Shown here in pieces: positions 1 to 5,333 of a DNA stretch of 5,333 bases. The DNA lies in contig SXSP01000227.1 of assembly GCA_005792225.1 (NCBI GenBank), forward strand, positions 1 through 5,333. The letters run 5' to 3'. The number at the start of each line of letters is the position of its first letter. Position 1 is the stretch's first letter. A program made the translations under genes and the position numbers. This DNA comes from Bdellovibrionales bacterium (lineage in GTDB: Bacteria > Bdellovibrionota > Bdellovibrionia > Bdellovibrionales > JAMPXM01). Under the pieces are notes generated by a model. The model was not told the DNA's origin. It worked only from the letters and a program-made list of their open reading frames with translations, and did not search any database.

Positions 1-516
1 CATCTCAACAGCAGGGTTGCATCAGGTGTCAGCCTCATCCTGACAACTTATCCGAAAGAGACAATTCCCTTTCTCAATCAGTTCCAAAGCTCGAAGCCGC
101 GTCTTCATAAAGACACGACCGTCATCGTATCACCGGCGTGGATGGAACCTCAGGCATTTAGTGATCGCCCGGAAATCTTTAAGTCGCTTCCTCCCTTTAA
201 AATTTTCTCACCATGGAACGTGAAGCAACCAAGCACGAGTTTCCAAGAATTCGCGCGCCGCTTTAAATCGGTCTACGACCGCTACCCTGATCATGATTCA
301 GTTTACGACTACGACGCCGTCATGATCTTGCGCGCGTGTTCCAAACAGAAGTCATCGATCGCGATTTGTCTCCGCGAACTTCGATCTTTCGAGGGACTCA
401 CCGGTACTTATAAATTTGTCGAGGGCAGGGCTCATCCGGATCGCGAAGAATACCTATTAAATTTCGACTGGAGAGGAATGGTTCCCGCGAAAGTTCTCAC
501 CGAGGTGAAACAATGA
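1..516 (+). CDS. Periplasmic substrate-binding protein, type I fold (Peripla_BP_6 / LivJ-like), C-terminal part
   Basis: The reading frame is open from the first base to the TGA at 514-516, so this is the last 171 codons of a longer gene. The ATG at 142 is internal. The visible part looks like the C-terminal lobe of a branched-chain-amino-acid-type binding protein. It has a stretch around FKIFSPWN (about 199-222), a helix with FARRFKSVYDRYP (about 250-290), the hallmark YDYDAV (304-321) followed by an alanine/leucine helix, and FEGLTG (388-405) before a short strand and a 'G..hP' turn. Family members bind small ligands in the periplasm and serve ABC importers or receptor kinases. No permease or ATPase gene is visible. 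The stop overlaps the start of the following kinase gene in ATGA (513-516), implying translational coupling, so I infer a sensing rather than an import role. The ligand cannot be read from the sequence, and the signal peptide lies outside the window. Confidence 0.8.
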   Translation, partial: HLNSRVASGVSLILTTYPKETIPFLNQFQSSKPRLHKDTTVIVSPAWMEPQAFSDRPEIFKSLPPFKIFSPWNVKQPSTSFQEFARRFKSVYDRYPDHDSVYDYDAVMILRACSKQKSSIAICLRELRSFEGLTGTYKFVEGRAHPDREEYLLNFDWRGMVPAKVLTEVKQ

Positions 517-1835
517 AGCTTCACCGCATCTTCTTCACCTCAACTCTGGTCTTGCTAGCCGCCCTGATTGTCTCTGTCCTGATCTCTTGGCTTATCATCT
601 CACAGCTCAACCATCGTAAATTCGCGGACGAGCAGAATAGCCGGTTCGAAAGGGTTTTCGACAGGTATCGCGACGATATCGTGGCGAATCTAATAACCGG
701 CAACCATGAGCTTCTCGGTGAGACCATCGACTCCATCGTGAGGTTCGAAAAGGTCAATATCAGCCTGACTTCGCCCAAGGTGCAATTCACCCACGCGAAC
801 AATTCAATCAAGAGTGAAGATGTCACCCGAATCTTCCCGCTTGAATACGGGGGCAAAGCCTACGGTCAACTCACAATGCGGTCATCGATGTCGTCTTCAG
901 ATGAGGCTTCAAATGTTCTCTTCATTTTTTTCCTCGGTCAACTCGTTGTCGGATCGTTCGGTGTTGGATTTTTCTTTTATTACAATCGCCGCTTCCTGTT
1001 GCGCCCGCTCAATGAGCTCGTCAACCAGGCCTTGAACGACGAGTCAGCTCTGACTCTCCACTCGCTGACCGACGCCCCGTCGGAAATTTACGAAATCGGA
1101 CGGAGACTTCAGATCCTCGTATCACGCAATAAAGAAGCCTCTCGTCGTGAAGCTTACATTGAACTCGCTGCCCAAGTTGCCCATGACATTCGCTCTCCAG
1201 TCAGTGCTCTCAACGCCGTTTTTCACCTTGCGCACAACATACCGGAGGAACATCGGAAACTTGTTCAATCTGCCACTCAGAGAATTTCGCTGATTGCTGA
1301 AAACCTACTTAAAAAGTACCGCGATAAAGACGGTGGGCCCTCGCTGCTCCCTAGGAATGGGAGCAGCCTTATTGTCTCTCTAGAACAATTGGTAAACGAA
1401 AAGAAATTCGAATTCCTTGATCAAGGCAACGTAGAGTTCTGCCTCACCTCAGATGAAGGTCCGCACGAAGTTGAGATGAATCATCTCGACTTATCGCGAA
1501 TCATCTCTAACTTGATAAACAACGCCGTCGAAGCGGCCGCGCCCGAGCGGAAGCTCGTAGTGAAACTCTCAGTGGAGCGGGTCGGTCGTGAAATCCTGGT
1601 GCGCATTTGTGACAACGGGGTCGGTATGGGGCCTGAGGTTCTCGCAAAGGTCGGCAAATTCAAGTTCTCGTACGGTAAGAAAAACGGTAACGGGCTCGGC
1701 ATTGCACAGGCCGCGGCAACCTTATTGAAAAATAAGGCCCGAATTGAGATCGATTCCAAATTGGGAGATGGCACAACAATCACGCTCACTCTCCCCGCGC
1801 TCGACGTTCGTCCACTCAGGGTTTCCGAGATTTGA
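513..1835 (+). CDS. Membrane-bound sensor histidine kinase (HAMP-like, HisKA, HATPase)
   Basis: A 440-residue kinase that should autophosphorylate on histidine in response to a periplasmic signal. TM1 is about residues 7-30 and TM2 about 134-157, enclosing a periplasmic segment of only about 100 residues. A HAMP-like linker follows (RPLNEL near 164-169, EIYEIGRRL near 191-199). The dimerisation helix carries HDIRSP with the phosphoacceptor H224. The ATPase domain has an N-box with N337 (NLINNAVEA), a G1 box DNGVGMG (367-373) and a G2 box GNGLG (392-396), so all catalytic motifs look intact. There is no receiver domain and no adjacent response regulator. The ATG at 513 overlaps the stop of the binding-protein gene, and the DUF6973-like gene starts 22 nt after the TGA, so the three probably form one operon. 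The small sensor domain and the coupling suggest that the binding protein presents the ligand. That pairing is inferred by analogy with LuxP/LuxQ and TorT/TorS, whose kinases are built differently. Confidence 0.93.
   Translation: MKLHRIFFTSTLVLLAALIVSVLISWLIISQLNHRKFADEQNSRFERVFDRYRDDIVANLITGNHELLGETIDSIVRFEKVNISLTSPKVQFTHANNSIKSEDVTRIFPLEYGGKAYGQLTMRSSMSSSDEASNVLFIFFLGQLVVGSFGVGFFFYYNRRFLLRPLNELVNQALNDESALTLHSLTDAPSEIYEIGRRLQILVSRNKEASRREAYIELAAQVAHDIRSPVSALNAVFHLAHNIPEEHRKLVQSATQRISLIAENLLKKYRDKDGGPSLLPRNGSSLIVSLEQLVNEKKFEFLDQGNVEFCLTSDEGPHEVEMNHLDLSRIISNLINNAVEAAAPERKLVVKLSVERVGREILVRICDNGVGMGPEVLAKVGKFKFSYGKKNGNGLGIAQAAATLLKNKARIEIDSKLGDGTTITLTLPALDVRPLRVSEI
1343..1367 (+). repeat. Perfect 9-bp inverted repeat inside the kinase gene
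   Basis: GCTGCTCCC (1343-1351) and GGGAGCAGC (1359-1367) are exact reverse complements separated by 7 nt. They would form a GC-rich hairpin in the mRNA. It falls where the protein passes from the dimerisation helices to the ATPase domain, a linker free to vary in sequence. The following bases (CTTATTGTCTCTC) are only mildly T-rich, so this is not a convincing terminator. A pause site is possible, and so is chance from codon use. Confidence 0.5.
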
Positions 1836-1857
1836 TAAGTGGTGATACGCTCATCTC

Positions 1858-2544
1858 GTGGTCCTACGTTTACTGCTTCTGACTTCTATTCTTATTTTAA
1901 CGGAAAAGGCACGGTCGCTGGATCGATGCGAGGTCCTGGCGAAGGACTATCACACACCAGGTCAGCGGGTCGCCATCTTCTTTCTCGACAAGATCGGTTC
2001 ATCGATACAAGGTAAACTCAAACGATTGAGGCCCGAAGAACGCCAAGCGCTCGGATTTGATCCCTACACCGCACGTGCGCTCGAGGCATTTGCCAAGCGT
2101 GCCGAGAAGTTTTTGGTGTGCGGATCCGGCTACATCAATGGTCATCAAGATGCCGTCAGGCATTTCGTGCTCGGCGCTCTCCTCGCGTCGAAGCTCGGTC
2201 GCGTGAGGGCAAAGGAATTGCTTGATGCACACGAAACTCGTCCCGATAAGGATAACGATGAGTTTCGAGGTACGCTCATGGATCTCAGAAACAACGCCGT
2301 CGGAATCGAAGTGGGCTCAAGATACTTTAAGGAAGGAATCCTGGATACCCTCGAAGGGACGAACGCGACGACAGCCGCTATCTCCGACAAAGCCCTCATC
2401 CTCGGACTCGCGGATGCATTCAGGCAAAATCAACTCAGCATGGTGAGATTGAACGATGCTTCCAGCGAACCGTGCGCGAAACTCTTCAAGCTGGAAAAAC
2501 AGATTCTCGCGAATCCAGAGGCGCCGGTGAGCCTTTCGATTTAA
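1858..2544 (+). CDS. Exported protein with a DUF6973-like domain, function unknown
   Basis: A 228-residue protein. GTG 1858 is the only plausible start, because an in-frame TGA lies at 1843-1845. The N-terminus (VLRLLLLTSILIL then KARS) looks like a signal peptide cut after about residue 20. C24 lacks a lipobox, so it is probably not a lipoprotein. The core has closely spaced polar motifs: HQDAVRH (96-102), DAHE (123-126) and MDLRNNAVGIEVG (141-153), with A/G-rich helix between. From memory this resembles the D-x-x-RH ... HE ... DL-NN-x-G pattern of DUF6973, a domain of unknown activity. The clustered H, D, E and N residues would suit metal binding or a hydrolase, which is only inference. Other cysteines are C88 and C206. 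The gene follows the kinase by 22 nt, with only a weak GGTGA-like site before it, so it is probably translated as part of the binding-protein/kinase operon. It could be an accessory sensor or an effector. Confidence 0.8.
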   Translation: MVLRLLLLTSILILTEKARSLDRCEVLAKDYHTPGQRVAIFFLDKIGSSIQGKLKRLRPEERQALGFDPYTARALEAFAKRAEKFLVCGSGYINGHQDAVRHFVLGALLASKLGRVRAKELLDAHETRPDKDNDEFRGTLMDLRNNAVGIEVGSRYFKEGILDTLEGTNATTAAISDKALILGLADAFRQNQLSMVRLNDASSEPCAKLFKLEKQILANPEAPVSLSI

Positions 2545-2643
2545 GCGAGAGACTCGCCCATACTTTTAGAAGTTTACACAAACCAGCCTTGGCTCCGTGC
2601 GCCACATCCCGAAAACTCCAGAAGCTTCGCATTAATACCTCCC

Positions 2644-2649
2644 TATAAT
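2644..2649 (+). promoter_or_regulatory. Candidate -10 box (TATAAT) for the small Gly-rich protein gene
   Basis: A perfect TATAAT lies 52 nt upstream of the GTG at 2702, in a 157-nt intergenic region. Transcription would start near 2656 and give a leader of about 45 nt. No good -35 is visible: the hexamer at 17-bp spacing (2621-2626) is GAAGCT. The promoter may therefore be weak, activator-dependent or read by another sigma factor. Confidence 0.5.
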
Positions 2650-2690
2650 TTGCTATCTCGCGGAAGACCCGGTAGGCCATGGGCAAACAA

Positions 2691-2697
2691 AAGGAGG
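2691..2697 (+). promoter_or_regulatory. Strong ribosome binding site deciding the GTG start at 2702
   Basis: AAGGAGG is followed by ACTT and then GTG. The site fixes the start at GTG 2702, where a typical signal peptide begins (MKKLQVV). Confidence 0.85.
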
Positions 2698-2701
2698 ACT
2701 T

Positions 2702-2968
2702 GTGAAAAAGCTCCAAGTCGTATTGATGGCTCTCGCATTCGTTGTTGGCGCGTCTTCGTTCAACAACGCTGAAGCAGCAACTGGCGCAAAAAGAAAAAAG
2801 CAGGCGGTAAAACGCGCTGTTCGTCGCGCTCCCGCTTACCCTGACTGGGGTTACGGACAACACCGCTTCCCCGTTTACGGCCCCGGCACATGCGGCAACT
2901 CTGGCTGGCACTGCGGACCGAACAACGGCGGCGGCGACCCGCACGGCAGCGGCGGCAACGGCGGTTGA
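2702..2968 (+). CDS. Small secreted cationic, glycine-rich protein
   Basis: An 88-residue protein with a clear Sec signal peptide: MKK, a hydrophobic stretch to about residue 19, and AEA just before an expected cut after residue 25. The mature part of about 63 residues has three zones. The first is strongly basic (residues 30-42, many K and R). The second is aromatic and proline-rich (PAYPDWGYG, RFPVYGPG). The C-terminus is glycine/asparagine-rich with two cysteines, C64 and C71 (CGNSGWHC), which could form a disulfide. It has no recognisable catalytic domain and I do not recognise the family. Such composition occurs in surface-associated, nucleic-acid-binding or antimicrobial small proteins, and none of these can be chosen from sequence alone. 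It has its own candidate TATAAT, a strong ribosome binding site and a strong terminator, so it looks like a monocistronic, well expressed gene. The RBS, signal peptide and terminator support it as a real gene. Confidence 0.8.
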   Translation: MKKLQVVLMALAFVVGASSFNNAEAATGAKRKKQAVKRAVRRAPAYPDWGYGQHRFPVYGPGTCGNSGWHCGPNNGGGDPHGSGGNGG

Positions 2969-3018
2969 TCACTGTCGTTTTGAGTCGTTTGCACTAGCTT
3001 TTAAAAGCTTTGTGAGAG

Positions 3019-3049
3019 AGGGACGCGCGATGAGCTCGTCCCTTTTTTT
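3019..3049 (+). terminator. Rho-independent terminator after the Gly-rich protein gene
   Basis: GGGACG (3020-3025) pairs with CGTCCC (3037-3042). The stem can be extended by A3019-T3043, and the apex may add GC/GC pairs around GATGA. Seven T residues follow directly (3043-3049). It lies about 50 nt after the stop at 2968. An AT-rich inverted repeat precedes it (AGCTTTT 2996-3002, AAAAGCT 3005-3011). In the opposite direction the same hairpin is followed only by TCTCTC, so it would terminate the convergent gene less well. Confidence 0.9.
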
Positions 3050-3053
3050 ATCC

Positions 3054-3386
3054 TTAGATGCGCTGACAGTGGCGAGAACTGGGCTCGTCTTTGTCATCAA
3101 AACGAAATTCAAAGTTTGTACCGGGAAGCTTCAATCGGCGATCAAGGGAAGCTGAAGGGTTCTCCCGAATTTCGATCACCGTTCCAACTCCAGATGAGTT
3201 CGACTCAAGCTCGCCGTTTTTGATTTTGAGCTTGATCAGCGGGAGTGTCTCGCCGCCGATCTGCGCTTCAGAAACCGCAGCAGTCACCGTCAGATCGCCA
3301 GACACGCACTTAAATTTCCCTACCGGAAACGCGTGGACATTCTGGATGAGAGCAAAAACAAGTACGAAGAGAACGGTATAGCGCAC
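3054..3386 (-). CDS. Small secreted protein of unknown function
   Basis: A 110-residue protein if started at GTG 3386-3384. A longer reading from GTG 3407 adds seven charged residues, but only the inner GTG has a Shine-Dalgarno (GGGAGGT, then AAAA) and puts the signal peptide at the N-terminus (VRYTVLFVLVFALIQNVHA). Cleavage is expected after residue 19, leaving about 91 residues. The mature chain alternates hydrophobic and polar residues in short strands (KFKC, LTVTAAV, IKLKIKNG, TVIEIREN, FEFRFDD), which suggests a small beta-rich domain. The only cysteines of the mature protein, C27 and C107, lie near the two ends and could be joined by a disulfide in the periplasm. I do not recognise the family. 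It is convergent with the Gly-rich protein gene, and its stop lies just past that gene's terminator. Downstream of the hybrid kinase and short acidic ORF on the same strand, it may be co-transcribed or use its own promoter. Confidence 0.8.
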   Translation of the reverse strand: MRYTVLFVLVFALIQNVHAFPVGKFKCVSGDLTVTAAVSEAQIGGETLPLIKLKIKNGELESNSSGVGTVIEIRENPSASLDRRLKLPGTNFEFRFDDKDEPSSRHCQRI

Positions 3387-3390
3387 TTTT

Positions 3391-3397
3391 ACCTCCC
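3391..3397 (-). promoter_or_regulatory. Ribosome binding site fixing the GTG 3386 start
   Basis: On the - strand GGGAGGT is followed by AAAA and GTG. The same site lies inside the coding part of the longer candidate starting at 3407, which itself has no upstream Shine-Dalgarno. This decides for the shorter protein. Confidence 0.85.
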
Positions 3398-3408
3398 GGC
3401 GAGGCACG

Positions 3409-3436
3409 AGCTTAGCGCGCAGTTCGAACCAGTCAA
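3409..3436 (-). promoter_or_regulatory. Tentative promoter of the small secreted protein gene
   Basis: On the - strand TTGACT (3436-3431) is followed after 16 bp by TAAGCT (3414-3409). The -35 is good but the -10 matches TATAAT at only three of six positions. A second TTGACT occurs further upstream (3487-3482) with an even poorer partner. The region is intergenic (3387-3523). Confidence 0.25.
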
Positions 3437-3439
3437 TGG

Positions 3440-3459
3440 TTGTTGCCTCGACTCAACAA
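3440..3459. promoter_or_regulatory. Operator-like 20-bp dyad
   Basis: TTGTTG (3440-3445) and CAACAA (3454-3459) are exact inverted half-sites around a symmetric TCGA centre (3448-3451). Only two base pairs of the dyad are asymmetric. It lies 3 bp upstream of the tentative TTGACT of the small secreted protein gene, a position suited to a dimeric regulator. It could also be a weak RNA hairpin or chance. No regulator gene is present in the window. Confidence 0.35.
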
Positions 3460-3523
3460 ACAATGAGACAACCGACGCGCGAGTCAAAACGAGCTAATTG
3501 AATGAGCAATCCACCGTTCCCGA

Positions 3524-3691
3524 TCATTCGTCTTGACCCTCGGGTTTCTGCAAACCTGAATCGGCGGCGGAGAGGTTTTCGGCGAGTTCCTCCGAACTTT
3601 CAGGTTCGCTCGTCGTTAAGTTCCGGTTTTCGTGGATGCTTGAGCTATCCTCTCTCGAGGGTTTTACGCTTTCGTCCTGATTTCCATTCAT
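3524..3691 (-). CDS. Short acidic, serine-rich ORF (55 codons)
   Basis: On the - strand an ATG at 3691-3689 opens 55 codons ending in TGA (3526-3524). It is preceded by a perfect GGAGGT with 4 nt between (3701-3696, then GTTC). The product begins MNGNQDESVK and ends LQKPEGQDE. By count it has 14 Asp/Glu, 10 Ser and only 4 Lys/Arg, with no hydrophobic segment. It should be a cytoplasmic, strongly acidic, probably disordered peptide without cysteine. No family is recognised. It starts 64 nt after the stop of the hybrid kinase on the same strand, so it is likely in the same transcript and might act with that kinase, though nothing proves a link. The opposite strand also has a 63-codon ORF here (3502-3693), but its product is Arg/Pro-rich and it has no ribosome binding site. 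The ideal Shine-Dalgarno is the main evidence for the acidic ORF. Confidence 0.6.
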   Translation of the reverse strand: MNGNQDESVKPSREDSSSIHENRNLTTSEPESSEELAENLSAADSGLQKPEGQDE

Positions 3692-3693
3692 GA

Positions 3694-3736
3694 ACACCTC
3701 CAAATGAAATCAACGTACAGAAACGCCAGGAGGTGT
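3694..3736 (-). promoter_or_regulatory. Inverted repeat that can mask the Shine-Dalgarno of the short acidic ORF
   Basis: In the - strand transcript ACACCTCC (3736-3729) is the exact reverse complement of GGAGGTGT (3701-3694), which contains the whole Shine-Dalgarno of the 55-codon ORF. The two arms are 27 nt apart. Pairing would hide the ribosome binding site. The 5' arm begins 19 nt after the hybrid kinase stop, so a ribosome ending there could disturb the hairpin. No T-run follows the stem, so it is not an intrinsic terminator. The pairing is seen in the sequence; the control role is inferred. Confidence 0.5.
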
Positions 3737-3755
3737 GCGTGGAGAGTTTGCGAAT

Positions 3756-5333
3756 TTATCGTGCCTTCCCATTCAGAAGTTTCTCAAGCCTGCAGTTAAG
3801 ATCCTCGAAACGGAACGGCTTGGTGATCACGTCGTCCATCCCCGCCTGAAGAAAGAGTTTGTGTTCCGATGCGTGCGACGTGGCACTCGTCGCAAGGATG
3901 TGCGTATGTCGACCCGATTGCGATTCCATCTCGCGAATCTTCTTTGTTGCCTCGATGCCGTCAAGCACCGGCATGTGGCGGTCCATGAGGATGATGTCGA
4001 ACTCTTCTTCTTGGTACGCCTGAATCGCGGCGTTTCCGTCATCAACAATCTTGAAGTGGCAGCCGAGACGTTGAAAGATGGCCTTCATGATCTGTCGGTT
4101 GACCGAGTTGTCCTCCGCGATCAAACAACGGAGACCGCGCATTTTCTCCGGGTTCATCGTCACCGGCGACTCAACCGCATCAGCCGCCGGGAGTCGAATT
4201 TGCGCTTTGAAGCGACTTCCCTTTCCAAATTCTGATTCACACTTGAGCCGCCCCCCCATGAGTTCAGCGAGTTGCCGCGAAATCGAGAGCCCCAAACCGG
4301 TGCCGCCAAATCGCCTGCGAATACTCGCGTCGGCCTGCGTGTAAGGAACAAAAAGCTTTTCCATCGTCTCGGGCTTCATACCGATTCCGGTATCCGCGAC
4401 CTCGATTTCGACCATCACGTCGCTGTCGGAGACGCGATGATGATTCAAACGTATTTGCACTGATCCCTTTTCGGTAAACTTTAAGGCGTTACCGACGAGG
4501 TTCGTGAGAATCTGGGTCAACCTCGTGGGATCGCCCCGTAGCCAAAGTTGTTCCGGAAGACCACAGGCTTCAAGACGCACGCCCTTCATCGATGCCGCTT
4601 GCATAAAAAACCGCGCTGTCCTTCGAAGAACCGAGACGAGATCAAAGCGAACGTTTTCAATCGTCAGGCGGCGCGACTCCAGTGATGATATATCTAAGAT
4701 GTCATTGACCAAATGAAGGAGCATCTCACCCGATTCCTTGGCCATCTCAAGATTCTCTCGCTGCGACTTGTTGACGCCTGACTCGAGAACTCCGTCGATC
4801 ATGCCGAGCACACCGCCGAGCGGCGTTCGGATTTCATGACTCATTTGGGCGAAGTAATCCGACTTCTGCCGACTCTCCTCCATCGATCGCTGGATCATCA
4901 GGTTCATCGTACGATCGTATTCCACCATCCGATCGAGGTGAGATCTCAGCTCAAGCTGCAAGACCACATTCCTCGCGAGGGTTCTGAGCGCCGTCGCTTG
5001 AGCTTCGGCGAGCTTACGTGGCTTGCGATCGATTACGCAGATGGTGCCGAGAACTTCGCCCGATGGGACGATCAGCGGAGCTCCCGCATAGAATCGAATG
5101 TTCGGCGCACCCATCACGAGAGGATTATCCGAAAATCGCTCGTCGAGCTGTGCGTCCGGAACCACCATCACTTCTTCGCCGAGAATCGCATGCCCGCAGA
5201 AAGAGACATCCCGAGGAGTTTCACTGACCGTGAGACCCACCTTCGACTTAAACCATTGCCGATCGTTATCGATGAGAGAAATCACGGCGATCGGGGTTTC
5301 GCAAATCTGGCTCGCGAGCAGTGTGAGATCGTC
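3756..5333 (-). CDS. Hybrid sensor histidine kinase GAF-HisKA-HATPase-REC, N-terminus outside the window
   Basis: The frame is open to the window edge, with 525 residues visible. The GTG at 5285 is internal, because residues before it (LLASQICETPIA) continue the GAF domain. Residues 1 to about 125 are a GAF sensor of the type with ISLIDNDRQWFKSKVGL, ETPRDVSFC and GTICVID. A helical linker of about 30 residues leads to HisKA with SHEIRTPL and phosphoacceptor H166. The ATPase domain has N282 (NLVGNALKF), DTGIGM (314-319) and GGTGLGLS (343-350). The C-terminal receiver has the acidic pair E407/D408, phosphoacceptor D451 (LMDRHMP), a serine at the switch position (S483) and K505 (TKPF). All catalytic residues are present. 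No transmembrane segment is visible, so it is probably a cytoplasmic kinase that passes phosphate to its own receiver, then to an HPt protein not found here. The output is unknown. The 55-codon acidic ORF follows 64 nt later on the same strand. Confidence 0.95.
   Translation of the reverse strand, partial: DDLTLLASQICETPIAVISLIDNDRQWFKSKVGLTVSETPRDVSFCGHAILGEEVMVVPDAQLDERFSDNPLVMGAPNIRFYAGAPLIVPSGEVLGTICVIDRKPRKLAEAQATALRTLARNVVLQLELRSHLDRMVEYDRTMNLMIQRSMEESRQKSDYFAQMSHEIRTPLGGVLGMIDGVLESGVNKSQRENLEMAKESGEMLLHLVNDILDISSLESRRLTIENVRFDLVSVLRRTARFFMQAASMKGVRLEACGLPEQLWLRGDPTRLTQILTNLVGNALKFTEKGSVQIRLNHHRVSDSDVMVEIEVADTGIGMKPETMEKLFVPYTQADASIRRRFGGTGLGLSISRQLAELMGGRLKCESEFGKGSRFKAQIRLPAADAVESPVTMNPEKMRGLRCLIAEDNSVNRQIMKAIFQRLGCHFKIVDDGNAAIQAYQEEEFDIILMDRHMPVLDGIEATKKIREMESQSGRHTHILATSATSHASEHKLFLQAGMDDVITKPFRFEDLNCRLEKLLNGKAR

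Noticed and set aside
142..516. Binding-protein gene starting at ATG 142
   Set aside because: The frame is open to base 1 and the upstream residues fit the same domain, so ATG 142 is internal.
2545..2557. GCGAG-AGA-CTCGC hairpin right after the DUF6973-like stop, as a terminator
   Set aside because: The stem is only 5 bp and is followed by CCATA before a short T-run. It is too weak to call.
2486..2944. 152-codon - strand ORF across the end of the DUF6973-like gene and the Gly-rich gene
   Set aside because: It runs antisense through two supported genes, a promoter and a strong RBS. Its product has low-complexity Ala/Val/Arg stretches and no recognisable domain.
2974..2990. Direct repeat GTCGTTT (2974-2980 and 2984-2990)
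   Set aside because: Two 7-bp copies in a short 3' untranslated region are within chance, and no further copies are seen.
3502..3693. 63-codon + strand ORF over the acidic ORF
   Set aside because: It has no ribosome binding site, and its product is Arg/Pro-rich, the mirror of the acidic frame. The - strand frame has the perfect Shine-Dalgarno.
3739..3849. 36-codon + strand ORF from GTG 3739, with AGGAGGT at good spacing
   Set aside because: It overlaps the 3' end of the kinase on the opposite strand, and its product shows no feature of a real small protein. The Shine-Dalgarno match is better explained as the anti-SD arm of the - strand inverted repeat.
3735..4235. 166-codon ORF on the + strand opposite the hybrid kinase receiver domain
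   Set aside because: It is antisense to well-conserved kinase motifs. The AGGAGGT before it touches the GTG directly, with no spacing. The product is Arg/His/Leu-rich, as expected of a shadow frame.

Overview
The window reads as ordinary chromosomal DNA of a Gram-negative bacterium, about half G+C by eye. It has strong GGAGG-type ribosome binding sites, frequent GTG starts, Sec signal peptides and two sensor histidine kinases. The density of kinases and small exported proteins would fit Bdellovibrionota or a related deltaproteobacterial-type lineage, but that placement is a weak inference. I see no RNA genes, insertion sequences, CRISPR arrays or clear signs of recent transfer.

Left part (1-2544, + strand): a probable three-gene operon. 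It begins with the 3' end of a type I periplasmic substrate-binding protein gene (1-516). The stop of that gene overlaps the start of a membrane histidine kinase gene (513-1835) in an ATGA. After 22 nt comes a GTG-started gene for an exported protein with a DUF6973-like H/D/N-rich core (1858-2544). The coupling suggests a ligand-binding protein that feeds a kinase. No response regulator for this kinase is present.

Middle part (2545-3755): short genes and control sites. A perfect TATAAT precedes a small secreted, cationic, glycine-rich protein gene (2702-2968), which ends at a strong intrinsic terminator (3019-3049). Convergent to it is a small secreted protein of unknown function, best started at GTG 3386 on the - strand (3054-3386). 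Upstream of that start are a tentative promoter and a 20-bp operator-like dyad. The stretch 3387-3755 is not empty: it holds a 55-codon acidic, serine-rich ORF on the - strand (3524-3691) with a perfect Shine-Dalgarno. That Shine-Dalgarno is matched by a complementary octamer just upstream in the same transcript, so the site may be sequestered in a hairpin.

Right part (3756-5333, - strand): a large hybrid sensor kinase, GAF-HisKA-HATPase-REC, whose N-terminus lies beyond the window edge. The short acidic ORF, and perhaps the secreted-protein gene after it, lie downstream of this kinase on the same strand and could be co-transcribed with it.

No dramatic new system is evident. The best leads are the binding-protein/kinase/DUF6973-like operon and the short acidic ORF with its possible RBS-masking hairpin behind the hybrid kinase.
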